DNA from: Porogramme epimiltina
Taxonomy: Eukaryota; Basidiomycota; Agaricomycetes; Polyporales; Polyporaceae
Length of the DNA: 58,906 bases
Assembly: GCA_900155495.1 (NCBI GenBank)
Contig: FTLJ01000658.1
Location: 1 to 58,906, forward strand
Direction: 5' to 3'
A program made the position numbers and the translations under genes. The notes beneath the pieces were generated by a model, which saw nothing but the letters and a program-made list of their open reading frames with translations, searched no databases and was not told the DNA's origin. Below are positions 1 to 13,088 of the stretch, piece after piece; position 1 is the first letter of the stretch; every line of letters begins with the position of its first letter.

Positions 1-137
1 TTCTAGGACCCTATTGAGTGGCTGTACAACTTTGATTTCGAAAAGGCCTTGTTATGGGCGCTTATTGATTACATAAGCGCCCATACCAAGGCCTTTTCGA
101 AATCAAAGTTGTACAGCCACTCAATAGGGTCCTAGAA
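1..137. repeat. 137-bp near-perfect palindrome (fold-back) at window edge
   Basis: Positions 1-65 are the reverse complement of 73-137 with a single mismatch (T52 opposite C86), leaving a 7-nt spacer at 66-72. No coding content. A palindrome this perfect is either a fold-back transposable element end or a fold-back assembly/cloning artefact. Its outer end coincides exactly with position 1, which favours a contig-end effect, but the single mismatch argues that the two arms have existed as separate DNA. Seen directly; the interpretation is inference. Confidence 0.9.
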
Positions 138-1710
138 CTGCTTGTTATACTTCAATAGCTAGCCTACTTATTGAGTTATTAGCAGTACAAAACTGGCCCT
201 CAAATGCAGGTTTTTAGTGTTTTAAAAGAAAGTGAGCAGTGCANNTGATATTAGTATCTACAATAATGCCAACAACTAGTCTGCCCCTGTTGCACTCTGT
301 TTCATGTCAATCACTGTAACAGTTGCACTGTCATGAATTTTTCTTAGTATTGTATAACACTTTGTAAAGCATTGTTTCAATCATATCTCTACCAATTCCT
401 GTCCAAATCACTTGGTTGTTTTTGCATCACAAAGTATATTATGAGCTCTACTGTATGCTCTCCATCATATGGTAGTGCACTCTGTCATAGAAGCACTACA
501 TGGCACTTTCTGCCTACTTCAGCATTCTTTTATATAGAATAAATTCAAATATGCGTCTGACACACATTATGGACTACATCTAGTTTAATAGGCTGATGTG
601 ATGATGGGTGTGAGCACTTATTATGAAAAAATCCTCATATACTAACACTTCTATCATAATTATAAACAGGTTTCCTCATTAATCATTTCTGCCAGACATG
701 GCCCACCCCCCCCAAGTGTGTGAGCAGTGTGCAGAGCTGAGAATAAAGAGAGCACACCTTTCCACTAGAACTCCTTCCAGTGGTCGCCCTGCTCCCACCC
801 CTCCTCAACCTCGAATCCCAGAGCCTCAGCACTCACCTGGCCTAGCTTATACATGTTCTTGTTGATGAGTACTAGCACTTCACCCCGCACTGGGGCCCCA
901 AAGCAGTCTGTGGTAAGAGTTGTGCAGTGGACTTCAGCCTCATTGCTTGCCCCCACCAGCTATTGCATCTCATCACATGCTGCTAGCTGACATCTCCAGC
1001 CACCATAACACAGTGGCTTTTGTCACTACTCAACACCCACCAGTGGTACCCAATGGAGCCCATTGACAAAGTACAGAGGCTATGTGCCAGCGCAAGACAA
1101 TGTGTGGTAGCAAACATCAATATATATACCAGCTAGTTCCATTGTGTTACACCGTGAGCTAGTAGGTCATACTGGCACACCACCCCTTTTGATACAGGCC
1201 AGTGCAACTCACTGGACCCACTAGAGTATGAAAAAACCCTACACTGTGTACCAGTATAATCCATCAGAGCCCACTGAGGTGTGGTGGATTCCACTGGATT
1301 CCACCAGATTCCATTGCAGTATTACAAGGGTAGGCCTGTGCCACAGGCAGACGCCGGTGGCCATTAGCAGATACTGGTGGATATTGACCTTGCTAGTACC
1401 TAGCATAGTACTCTACTAGTCAAGTATTGAGTAGCATTCAGCTAAGTAGATGAGTTGATCTTCCTAAGACTGCGAAGAGCGCTTAGACAAGCACTTAAGT
1501 TTATATTGGGTGCATTCAAGCACACAAGTCAAGCAGCGAGGTTTCTAGGGTAAAGTAGTGGGGTACCAACCCCAGGGCGTGTATACAAGAGACCAAAAAC
1601 TAGGGAGCTCCTACAAGGGAGTTGTCCCTTATATACATGTACAACCATTCAAGCGCTATACTGTTAGTGTCCTAATATAGTAAGTCTACTATGAGGCTAC
1701 ACTGCTGCAT

Positions 1711-1850
1711 ATTGTGGACTACAGACTGGGGACTGCACACTGCAGAGTGTAGCAAGGGATAATATACAAGGATGCAACTACTGTATACTGTGTACTGTAG
1801 GCTGTGGACTACAGGCTGTGGACTACAGACTACAGGCTATGGACTGTGCA
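1711..1850. repeat. Degenerate tandem repeat of GGCTGTGGACTACA-like units
   Basis: Imperfect units around TGTGGACTACAG recur through this stretch. Two adjacent copies of GGCTGTGGACTACA are nearly exact at about 1800-1827, and diverged relatives (CTGTATACTGTGTACTGTA, ACTACAGACTACAGGCTA) flank them. It is a small decayed minisatellite with no coding role visible. Confidence 0.5.
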
Positions 1851-1969
1851 TGACAAAGACATGGAAGTCCTGAGAAGAGCAAGTGTAAGTCTGTAGTTTT
1901 GCTAAGTAAAATAAAAATAAAATATACCAGTATCATAACACAGGGGTTATATACTTGTATAGGTACCTA

Positions 1970-2116
1970 TGGAGTATGGATATACCTGCAGGTTCACCCA
2001 TACCCATAGGTGGATAACCTATAGATATGAATAATACAGCACCTATACCCATATGGGTATGGATATGGCTTTTGCTGATGCAATGGGTATGGGTATGGGT
2101 GGCCCATAGATACACC
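1970..2116. repeat. TATGGGTA/TACCCATA inverted and direct repeats
   Basis: The heptamer-like motif TATGGGT and its complement ACCCATA occur many times in both orientations, including TACCCATATGGGTA at about 2047-2060 and a direct run ATGGGTATGGGTATGGGTGG at about 2083-2102. The patch can fold into several hairpins. It is not a canonical fungal telomere repeat (TTAGGG). Function unknown; probably a decayed minisatellite. Confidence 0.45.
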
Positions 2117-2526
2117 CATGTTCAGATTTATTACTAGTTGCAGTAAGTGCAGTTATAGTAAAAATGTACAAGGTATGACCAGATGGCTGTGGGTTATAAC
2201 AAAGATATGGGTAGTGAATACAAATTATATATGCACAGTAACTGCCATTAAGACATGTTGTAGTAGCATAGAAGAGGCCATTATTATGAATTGAAATAGT
2301 ACTATTTATAAATACTTATGATAAAAATTTTATAGTGGCAGAGGTTTTAAATCAAGCTGTTTTAGGCTTGATATTATCTTCAATAGTGTGCCATAGTAGC
2401 TCCACAAGTTATTTCCCCCACTAGAAGCAAATTTTTAGAGTAGTAGCTTGTTAGTACAGTGCATTAGGTAGCAGTTATAAGACTATTTTAATGCATTGAG
2501 ATCAAAGAATGCTTGACTGATCTGTT

Positions 2527-3193
2527 AAACCTTAGCCAAAGGGGGTAGGCTGGTGTAGCGGCAACCAGGCCCTTGTGGGGGATTCAGGATCAGCGGGTGA
2601 TCCCTGGTTCAATCCCCCTTGCCCCCTCCCTTGGATATCGCTTGGTGTTTGAGGTTCAGCTGCCCCGACTACATCACAGTCCAGAAGAGCGGTCGGGACC
2701 TACCGGAGTCAAGTACATCACATGCATCCCTCCTGTTGGGTCACACAGGGGTTATTGGTATCACATCTTGGGCTTTGGCCCCATCAAGCACAATCTTACC
2801 ACATAAAGACCATTGGTGTAGCCCAGTCAACCTGCCTGCTGTAGTGTGGGAACTCATGGTGGTGTCCGGTCTGCGCACGCCCGGACCAAGGAGCAGGTGT
2901 AACCAATGGCAGTGGGGTTCAGCTTCGGGGGGCCTGGGAGCATCAGTCCAGGCCCAGCAAGCAGTGGAACAATGGACTTTCGAACGGCTTAGTAAGGAGT
3001 GTCACACACCCCTGGATCTCTCCGTGATGCAGGATTACATACACATTTATATAAGCTACCTCAGATAGCTTCCCTTACTGTCCAGTGATCACTATGCTTT
3101 GTATGCCGTATTAGTAACCTCGTTTGCGACGTCTACTATAAGGCTCGGCCTTTGAGGACAATAAACATGGATTACAAAAAAAACCTTAGCCAA
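2527..3193 (+). mobile_element. tRNA-derived SINE with target-site duplication and A-tail
   Basis: The element body is 2540-3180, flanked by identical 13-bp direct repeats AAACCTTAGCCAA at 2527-2539 and 3181-3193, the footprint of target-primed reverse transcription. The head has a perfect pol III A box (TGGTGTAGCGG, 2551-2561) and B box (GGTTCAATCCC, 2606-2616), spaced as in a tRNA gene. The 3' end is GGATTAC followed by a run of eight A, the last three shared with the duplication. A central body of about 560 bp has no convincing protein. SINEs need a partner LINE for movement; none is visible here. At about 640 bp it is long for a SINE, so it may be a composite or carry a long LINE-derived tail. 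The family is not one I can name. The exact duplication suggests a fairly recent insertion into older repeats. Confidence 0.85.
2551..2616 (+). promoter_or_regulatory. Internal RNA polymerase III promoter (A and B boxes) of the SINE
   Basis: The A box TGGTGTAGCGG (2551-2561) fits TRGYNNARNNG at every position, and the B box GGTTCAATCCC (2606-2616) fits GWTCRANNC. Spacing and order are those of a tRNA. Around the B box GGGGGATT (2577-2584) pairs with AATCCCCC (2611-2618), but no proper acceptor or anticodon arms form, so this is a SINE head and not a working tRNA. Confidence 0.8.
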
Positions 3194-4190
3194 GTCACAT
3201 GATTTGAATTGCAGGAGAAAGTAGGAAAGCATAGCTTGCAGACAGAGGTTGAATTATATGATTTAGTGCAGATTCAGTTGAGATTTGCACCCTGCAATAC
3301 CAATGTGTGAAACATTAAAACAGTTTCATAAGTCACTGTAGTTCTATTCATATTTCCACAAAGCTACAAAAGAGCTATTATATGCTCTGGTAAGTATTTG
3401 AGGCATAAGCTTTCAGTGTTCAAATCTGCCACTTAATTGTCTTAAATATTACTAATCTGACTTTGCTTCAACAATATTAATAGAATAAGTGCTTAATACT
3501 AACTATAAGAGTATTAAGATGTTGTGAAAAGAGGCTATAGGGAGCCTGTATTGATGTCAACTTAGTGCCTAATTACAATAGAATATTATTTGTATCTGTT
3601 ACTATAAATGCAAATTGTGTATGTACTAAGTTTTAGTGATGCAATATATTTTAAGTGTCACTATCTCTTTTTACATAACAATGGCTACTATCAGATCAAT
3701 AGGCCCTTCACAAAAAATCTTCCCAGTGGTCTAGATAGAGCTTTAATGGGTTGCTAAATTCCATGTTGTATGAGGGAGGGAGAGCCAATTGATACCACAG
3801 CTCATACTCTCTAGCCTTTTCACCATGAATCAAGTCTGACTAGTCTGCTATATGCAGTTTATTTTATAGGGGTCTATTGATCTGATAATAGCTGAAATAC
3901 CTACAGAATCTAGACCATGATATAGCTACTTAGGCCCCTTGACAATACTAGGATAATATAATGTGAAAGGCACCTAGCCAACCTGAATAGTGAACCTTAA
4001 TTAGTAGGTAGGGCACACATAGTAAGTGAAGTAGTGGCCAACTAAGTACATGGTACACCTACATAGCAAAAAAGCACCCTCAAGACTCTAGTTTTTAGTC
4101 AGAGGCAATCCCATATGACTTGACCCATGAGCAGCACCTACAATATCCCAAGCTTCAGAATCGAAACTTGTGTGATAATACCAGCAATTA
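3194..4190. other. AT-rich intergenic stretch holding a MITE-like element
   Basis: About 1 kb between the SINE and the first gene. Apart from the inverted-repeat element at 3684-3893 I see no long open frame and no recognisable gene. Composition changes to GC-rich at about 4200, where the first gene ends. Confidence 0.6.
3684..3893. mobile_element. MITE-like element with about 22-bp terminal inverted repeats
   Basis: GCTACTATCAGATCAATAGG at 3684-3703 is matched in inverse orientation by CTATTGATCTGATAATAGCT near 3874-3893. The arms differ at about two positions over 22 bp. The 210-bp AT-rich interior has no coding frame. Size, inverted ends and lack of genes fit a non-autonomous DNA transposon; no clear target-site duplication was found, so this could also be a chance or decayed inverted repeat. 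Confidence 0.45.
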
Positions 4191-5964
4191 TTACATAATG
4201 TAGCAGCCACGAACATCTAACCCAAGCTCCTTCATCTCCTCTTCTGCAGCTTCCCTCTCGTTCTGATGCAACTTCTTCCGTGCCTCACTAGGGAACCAGT
4301 CCTTCATAAAGTTCAGTAACGCCCAGTCCACATTTGCTGAAAATACCCAGTCAGTCATAAGTTCAAGGTGCATACTGGAGTGTACATACATCGATCAGCA
4401 GAGAGCACCGTAGGAGCCCGACACATCGGGCAATGCTGCTCTCCGCGCTTTTGAAGCTTGACTAAACAGCTAGAGAGTGGCCCACAGTCAGCATCAGTAG
4501 TCCGCCGTGTGTGAAGACCACCACTTACCGCACACAGAAAAGATGACTACATCGAAGGCGGATCGGCTTGAAGGCGAGGCTCGTACAGATCACGCAAGCG
4601 TAGTCGTCGATGTGTGGAATGATGGGCAACAGCGTCTCCGTCAGGGCCTGGACGAGAAGCAACGACAACGACAGCGACTCGCGCTGTGATGGGTGTGCGA
4701 CGACGAGCGACCGCTCTCGCCCATCCGTATGGACGGAAAACGGAGAAACTAAATCAGGGGACAGGGGGAGGGCAGTGCGCTTGGCGTGTTTCTTGAGGAT
4801 TTTTCGCGTTGCCTCGGACGTCACGTACTGAAACTACGGGTTGACCAACGGGTAAGGGTTATGGAGGACATCCAGAGAGTGGTACTGCGCACCTTTCGTA
4901 GATCCAATATAAACGTATTGAGCTCCATAAACGTCTTCAAAGCTACGCGGCTCTGCTTCAGCTTAAGCTTCAGCGTCCCCGCGGATATGCGCTCCTGCAC
5001 GTTGGTATAAAACGAGGCAAGACGAGCCTCCGAGTCCTCAACGGACCTCTCCCCGCGGAATCGTTCTTGATGTCCTTGGAAGATGTCAGATTCGACGTAC
5101 ATCTGGAAAATCTCTCGCCAGGTCTCGAGGTCCGACTTGTGGGTCAGGGCAAGGGAGCTGGAAACAGAGATATTCGCGGGGTCGGACGAAAAGGGGGAGT
5201 AAGGTTGGAAGGCCGAGGTGGAGGAGGACGGGCGCGAGGCCGATGAGATATCATGTGAGAGGGTGTGGAGGGTGGTTTCAAACTCGGACTTCCTGGTTGT
5301 GAGATGGGCAGAAAGGGAGTCGAGGGCATCGGTGAGGGTGCGGAAAAAAGTGGTGTCCGAGGCGAGAGGAATGATGAGCTCATGGGAGGTCGGGCTAGGG
5401 AAGAATGTCGGGATATATTGGAGTAGGAGGGGAGAGGATATGCTCACGGATCGTCCAGGGGGCGGTCGGGATGCGGATTCGAGGGGTGAGTGATGGAGGC
5501 GAGGGGAAGACGGAGGACGTGAGGTGAGGCGGAGAGGGGTATAGTGAGAGCAAGAGTGGGCGAAGAGGGAGACTGGGGAGTGGAAGGGGCGTCCTGGGGG
5601 TCGAGGTATAGACGAAGGCGGGGCTCGACGTGGTCCTCGGTATTTGCGAGTTCGTAGACGACGCGGGGACCGGGGTGGGCGAGGGGAGAGGGAGAGAGGT
5701 CAGGTGAGGCGTCTTCCCTCTGCTTGCCCTTGCCGTCTGTGCCGGGCGGGGATTGGATGACGGCCTGGAGGACGTCCGGGGAGAGACCTGGAAGGCGGGC
5801 GTGAGAGGAGCGGAGCGGAGTGAGAGGGGCCACGGACCGAGAGAAGTGAGCTCTGCGACGATCTGGTTGATGATCTTCTTGAGCTGGCGGTACTGGACCG
5901 CGGACTCGCGCAGCTCTGGGGGCAGGGTGAGCAGGAGTTGGGCGTAGGTCTTGGAGAAGTGCAT
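4191..5964 (-). CDS. SPX-RING E3 ubiquitin ligase (Pqr1/NLA-like)
   Basis: Six exons: complement(4191-4336, 4390-4469, 4529-4827, 4893-5394, 5448-5787, 5838-5964), 497 residues. The protein opens with an SPX domain (MHFSKTYAQLLLTLP, then YRQLKKIINQI). A long Ser/Pro loop follows, and the SPX closes near residue 325 with the lysine-rich helix RKILKKHAKR that in this family binds inositol pyrophosphates. A C3HC4 RING finger follows (CVIC, then CSHLFC, CLVKLQ, CPMC), then a conserved tail with NVDWALLNFMKDWFP. Proteins with this order (fission yeast Pqr1, plant NLA) ubiquitinate phosphate transporters and limit phosphate uptake; I infer the same role at cell membranes. The start was chosen because the SPX domain begins at this ATG. 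It shares a 169-bp divergent promoter with the next gene. Confidence 0.88.
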
Positions 5965-6133
5965 CCTGGCTGACCGCGATGTGACCGTGCGCGGAGGTCC
6001 GGGCCAACCTTGCACGGTCCCAGAGCGGCCCTCCCCCGCCAGACGCCCGCACCGACGTCACCGCCTGCCGAGTTCTCTCTACTTACCCCGCGACCCCACG
6101 AACCCGCGACCTCACTCCGCGCCCCGCGCGACC

Positions 6134-7268
6134 ATGTCCAGCTGCAGGCTGCACCCCCGTCTCGTCCTCTCCCCTACTCCTCGCCACACTCTTCGCCGTA
6201 CCCCCTGGCCCCGCCCGCTCTCCATCGACAGTGCCGCCCGCCGCCATCCCACCCTTCCCTCGCCTCCGCCTCCCATCCTCACCTCCGCCGATTCTCGCCC
6301 ACCCCAGCAGCCCGGCCCTCTCCCAGACGGCCCAGGTCAACTCTCTGACCAAGAATGGGAAATCCGCACTGGTGTGTATCCCTTCCCCGACCCCTCGCTT
6401 TCGAGGATCTCTGATGCTACAGCAGCCCCCTCTATCATCCTCCTTCCCCTTGCCCGAACCGCCCGACGCACCGCTGAACCCACTTCCAAGGCCGCGCCAT
6501 CTACATCCTCCAACAGACCCTCCCCACATTCTTCTCCACCGGCCTCATATCCTCCCTCGACGTCTCCAGCCCCCAGCCTGTCAAAAAGAACGATGAGGAC
6601 CTCCCCATATACAGCCCCAACATCCGCCTCGAGTATCGTCCCCCGATAGCCTTCCCGCACCCCTTCCCACGAACGTTGCATGTTGAAGGTATGCCTGCCC
6701 CTGAACATTCCGCACACCCCTCTCACGAACATCTGGTTCTTCAAGGCCTCCCGCTCTACCTGGGCTCGTCGGCCTTCGTCCGGCACACTCTCAACGCTCT
6801 CTACACGGACCTCCACGTTGAGCTTCGCCGAGTCCGCGTCCACGGCCCGCGCGCATCCTCAGGCACCCGCCCTGATTGCCCTAATGTCGAACCCGACGGT
6901 CTGCCACATCACGAGCAGCGTGGAAACACGCCCAGCATCCGCGAAAAAAGCCTCTTCCTCGGCCTTTACGTCCATGGGACAAACCGTGTCAGTAAAGCAG
7001 AGGGCGGGTGGGAGGTGTCAGTCATTCTCCTCTCCTCACCGTCACCCTTGCACTGACGTCATCGCCCAGGAACTCGACATACACATTCTCCCCTACCACC
7101 GGTCTGATCCACCTCCACAACATCGACTCCATTCATCCTGCGCCGCACCAAGCCTTCTTCAGCGCGCTGCAGGCCGCCCTCACCAAACTTGGTCTTGGCG
7201 GGACCCAGCAGACAGGGGCTCCTACCTCCCAATCCCGCGCCTTGCCTCCATCACCCGATCGTTCATGA
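6134..7268 (+). CDS. Probable mitochondrial DUF2358/NTF2-like protein
   Basis: Four exons: 6134-6371, 6491-6688, 6746-7016, 7070-7268, 301 residues. The first 40 residues are rich in Arg, Ser and Pro with almost no acidic residue (MSSCRLHPRLVLSP...), as in a mitochondrial presequence. The conserved part starts at GRAIYILQQTLPTFF, continues with YSPNIRLEYRPP, SSAFVRHTLNALYTDL and KSLFLGLYVHGTNR, and ends with NSTYTFSPTTGLIHLHNID. That spacing and the closing beta-strand motif resemble the DUF2358 family (eukaryotic relatives of C6orf136), which I place from memory with moderate confidence; its function is not established. The first intron is 119 nt, long for this window; an alternative acceptor at 6422 runs into an in-frame TGA and was excluded. 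Confidence 0.72.
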
Positions 7269-7465
7269 GGTTGCACGATACATTAGAGACACTGTAGTCA
7301 CTAATCATAGTTGCGCACACCACCCCAGCTCACTTTACGCTCCGACGCTCTCCCCATTCAATCCATATTCGATGACACGACATGCATGAGACGGCAAAGC
7401 GAATGGCAAAACGGCGACTTCTATTGTTACACACATGTTAGATCACACTCCCCTTCCTTTCCCGT

Positions 7466-9552
7466 TTACGCGATCACGCCCGTCCAGGAGTCAATGAGGT
7501 CTACGACGCAGTATCCGTTCAGCGGGACATATTGCTCCGTGACCATCTTGATGGCTTCCTGCGCGACAAGGCCACCGAGGAATGCCGCCATGTTCGGGAG
7601 ATCCGCCGTCGGGGCTCGTACCCTACGCAGAACACCAACAGTGAGCGTCCGAAATCGAACAGAGCGTAGCATACACGTACACTTCTCCGACGGCCGCATC
7701 AAGCTCTTCTGGGAGCTCGACGCCATCACCCACTATGGCCTTCACCTCCGCGTTGACCGCTTCTTCCGTGATTTCTGCATGCCATGCTGTATGTTAGTCG
7801 CCATGCAATCCAGTTTATTTCCCCAACTTACCGGCTGCCTTGGCCTGTAATGAGAACAAGGCCGTCAACGCCAAATGACTAGCAGTTTCTCGAGGTTGTA
7901 TCATGAGCGAGTTCGCTGGGTGACGAGGGGTGAGCATCATGCAACTGACACGACTACCGGAACGGCCTCACCAATGGCTTCTTGATCTCTGTCGAACGCG
8001 CCTAGCGGCTTCCCCCGTAATACACGCAAGTGGTGCGAATTCTTAACGAACGACTCAACCTCGTCAAGGCTCACAGACGCAGAGGCCTCTGGATGATTAG
8101 CGGCGAAAATCTCCTTGAACTTGCTCTGCCTTGCAAGTCAGGACCTTTTCATATTGAGCTAGACCTGGCAAACGTCACGAACCCTTTCGGCCTCCGCCTG
8201 CTGGCGGTACAAGTTCTGAAGTCTAACGTAGCTCTCCGTATCGGACTTCATGTCAGGAAGGGTCGCACTGATTGGGAGCGCGCCGGTGCCTGATGGATCT
8301 TTTACGAATTCCGACAATGCTTCTAGCAGTGAATGGAAAGTCGCATTATGGCGGGGTGATGTTGAGAGTGTGGGTAGTGAGAAGAGCGCTTGTATATCTG
8401 AAGGGACCTGTGTAGCACAATCAGCAACTGAGTGAGCCGTAGCATCCGACGAGCTGACTAACAGCGGGTTCAGACCATACGCGCCATGCCTGTGCTTCAG
8501 CTTCTTCGAAATTCTCTTCGTCGGGCTTGACCCGCATGCTCATGATGATACCCTTGAATTCTTTCTTTTCAGCAGCCGTCTTGGGCAGGTTGCCGTCGTG
8601 CTAAGGGGAGAGGTGAGGAGGAACAAAACGTCATGTAAGGGAGGAGGTACATACGGCCTTGCGCCACTCGTCCACAGCACGGACGAGAATGACGACAAAG
8701 GGAATATGACCGTGATCAGTCTGGTCCATGTTCTGGAGGTCAAGAGAGCGGGCCCATTCGAGGAGAGCAGGGAAAGGGCGGGTTATTCGGAGAGAGGGCG
8801 CGGTGTCTGAATGCGACTGGGAGACTAGGAGTGACTTAATGACGAGGAGTGTGGCTAAGGGCGCAGTAAGGCTTACCGCAGTGCTCGTGGTACTGAATGT
8901 GGAACTCTGCCAAGAAGCCTGCAGACCGGACGGAGATGAGAGGAGGGCCATCCGGATGAGCCCAGAGGAGGGTAGAGAGCTGTTCGAGGGTGTCCTTGGC
9001 GAGGTTGTGGGCAATGACAATTGAGAAGCCAGATATCCAGTCCTTTCCCTGGTCTGTAGAAAGAAGGTCCTTGAGGTCCTTGAGGACCGCCTCGCCTTGG
9101 ACGCTATCGTTGAGCTCACGGAGGAGCGGGACGGCTTCTTGGGCGCGAGGCTTGCCGATGGAGGTCTGCGCGTTGAGGAAGAAGTTGTTGCCGGCATCGG
9201 CTGCAGTGGTGATGGCGGCATCGAGGATAGAGAAGTGGCCTATGCCGGGAAGGACAAGGTTCTTGAGGATGGAGGTGGAGGTGGCTGAGGAGGACACAAC
9301 TAGAATGCGGGAGGCCTCGAGGGCGGCTTGGCCGGAGGCGGCCCAGATTCTTCACCAAAAGTGAGTGGGCGCATATACTGATCGCAGAGCAGGAGGACGC
9401 ACCGAAGCTGACGATCGTACCGACGAGTCTTGTCGTCTGGCTGCCCGGAGCTGGATGGTGGTGAGGGCGGGGAGGGAGGGCGAGTGGAAGGGCGGGACGC
9501 ACGCGATCATGGCAGTCGCCTGCTCTATGTCCTGGGAGTCGCCCGTGGACAT
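7466..9552 (-). CDS. ULA1: NEDD8-activating enzyme E1 regulatory subunit (ULA1/APPBP1)
   Basis: Ten exons: complement(7466-7622, 7681-7786, 7832-7915, 7972-8125, 8165-8407, 8463-8600, 8655-8806, 8877-9349, 9403-9450, 9503-9552), 534 residues, the same length as human NAE1. With UBA3 it forms the E1 that activates NEDD8 for cullin modification. Visible landmarks are RRYDRQLRIWAASGQ (about 27-41), ILKNLVLPGIGHFSI, DAGNNFFL, the PFPALLEWARSLDL segment, LPISATLPDMKSDTESYVRL and the C-terminal PNMAAFLGGLVAQEAIKMV. There is no catalytic cysteine domain, as expected for this subunit. The intron at 8126-8164 is only 39 nt; upstream donors at GTTTGC or GTTCGT would give 51 or 60 nt and drop 4-7 residues. 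It is divergent from ARG5,6 across 294 bp. Confidence 0.93.
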
Positions 9553-9846
9553 GGTTCGCGGCGCGGTGCGATCGCGATCAGAAGGAGGGGACAGGGACGG
9601 AGATGAGGGTGTCGGAGAGCGAGAGGCGAGCTCGGGGGATGCGAGAGGCGAGGGCGCAGGACCCTCGCAGTGAGAGGGAGTGAGACGCGGTGCGGGTGGC
9701 GCCGCGCAAGTCGCGTAATTGGATCTAGGCGCCGGCTGTCGGATAAGATAGCGAGCGAGCGCCGTCGGGCGTCTACCCAGTCACTTCCCCCTCTCGTTTT
9801 CTGCCCCGCGTCCCCGACGACCCCTCCTCCTCCTCCTCCCGCCTCC

Positions 9847-12856
<3,010 letters not shown>

Positions 12857-13088
12857 ACTTGAACTTAGCTACCACAGTCTATCGTTGCCTTGGTACATGT
12901 GTCCTGTTGGATGATGAACGCCTGTACTCAAAAAGTATGATTATTCGATGTAATATAAAAGAGGCACTAGTAACGTGAGCAAAAACTGGAACGACACGGC
13001 CGTATAGTACATAGGAGAGAGATGAGCAAAACCTATGCGCAATGCAGATAGACGAATTAGGTGTATAGGTACAAGTATGCCTCGTTAA

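Larger units (their letters stand above)
138..2526. other. AT-rich gene-free region with two undetermined bases
   Basis: This stretch is clearly richer in A+T than the genes after 4190 and has only short, intron-less open frames with no recognisable protein. Positions 244-245 are N. Short direct repeats occur, for example three variants of GATTCCACT/GATTCCATT between about 1286 and 1316, and two degenerate repeat patches listed separately. I recognise no gene, tRNA or complete transposon. The pattern fits old, decayed repeats next to a gene-rich block. Confidence 0.6.

Noticed and set aside
1970..2116. Telomeric repeat
   Set aside because: The units are TATGGGT-like, in both orientations and interrupted, unlike the one-directional TTAGGG arrays of basidiomycete telomeres.
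2540..2620. Functional tRNA gene at the SINE head
   Set aside because: A and B boxes are present, but acceptor and anticodon stems do not form, and the region is flanked by a retroposition duplication.
2619..3068. 149-codon open frame inside the SINE
   Set aside because: It lies wholly within a pol III retroposon, has no recognisable domain and starts within the tRNA-like head; SINEs do not code for protein.
6423..6490. Acceptor at 6422 for intron 1 of the DUF2358-like gene
   Set aside because: It would lead into an in-frame TGA at 6475-6477 before the conserved GRAIYILQQ; the acceptor at 6490 gives the right phase.
5951..6649. 232-codon plus-strand frame overlapping the SPX-RING start
   Set aside because: It starts antisense to SPX exon 1 and crosses an intron of the real plus-strand gene; its amino acids are mostly Pro, Arg and Ser from GC-rich composition.
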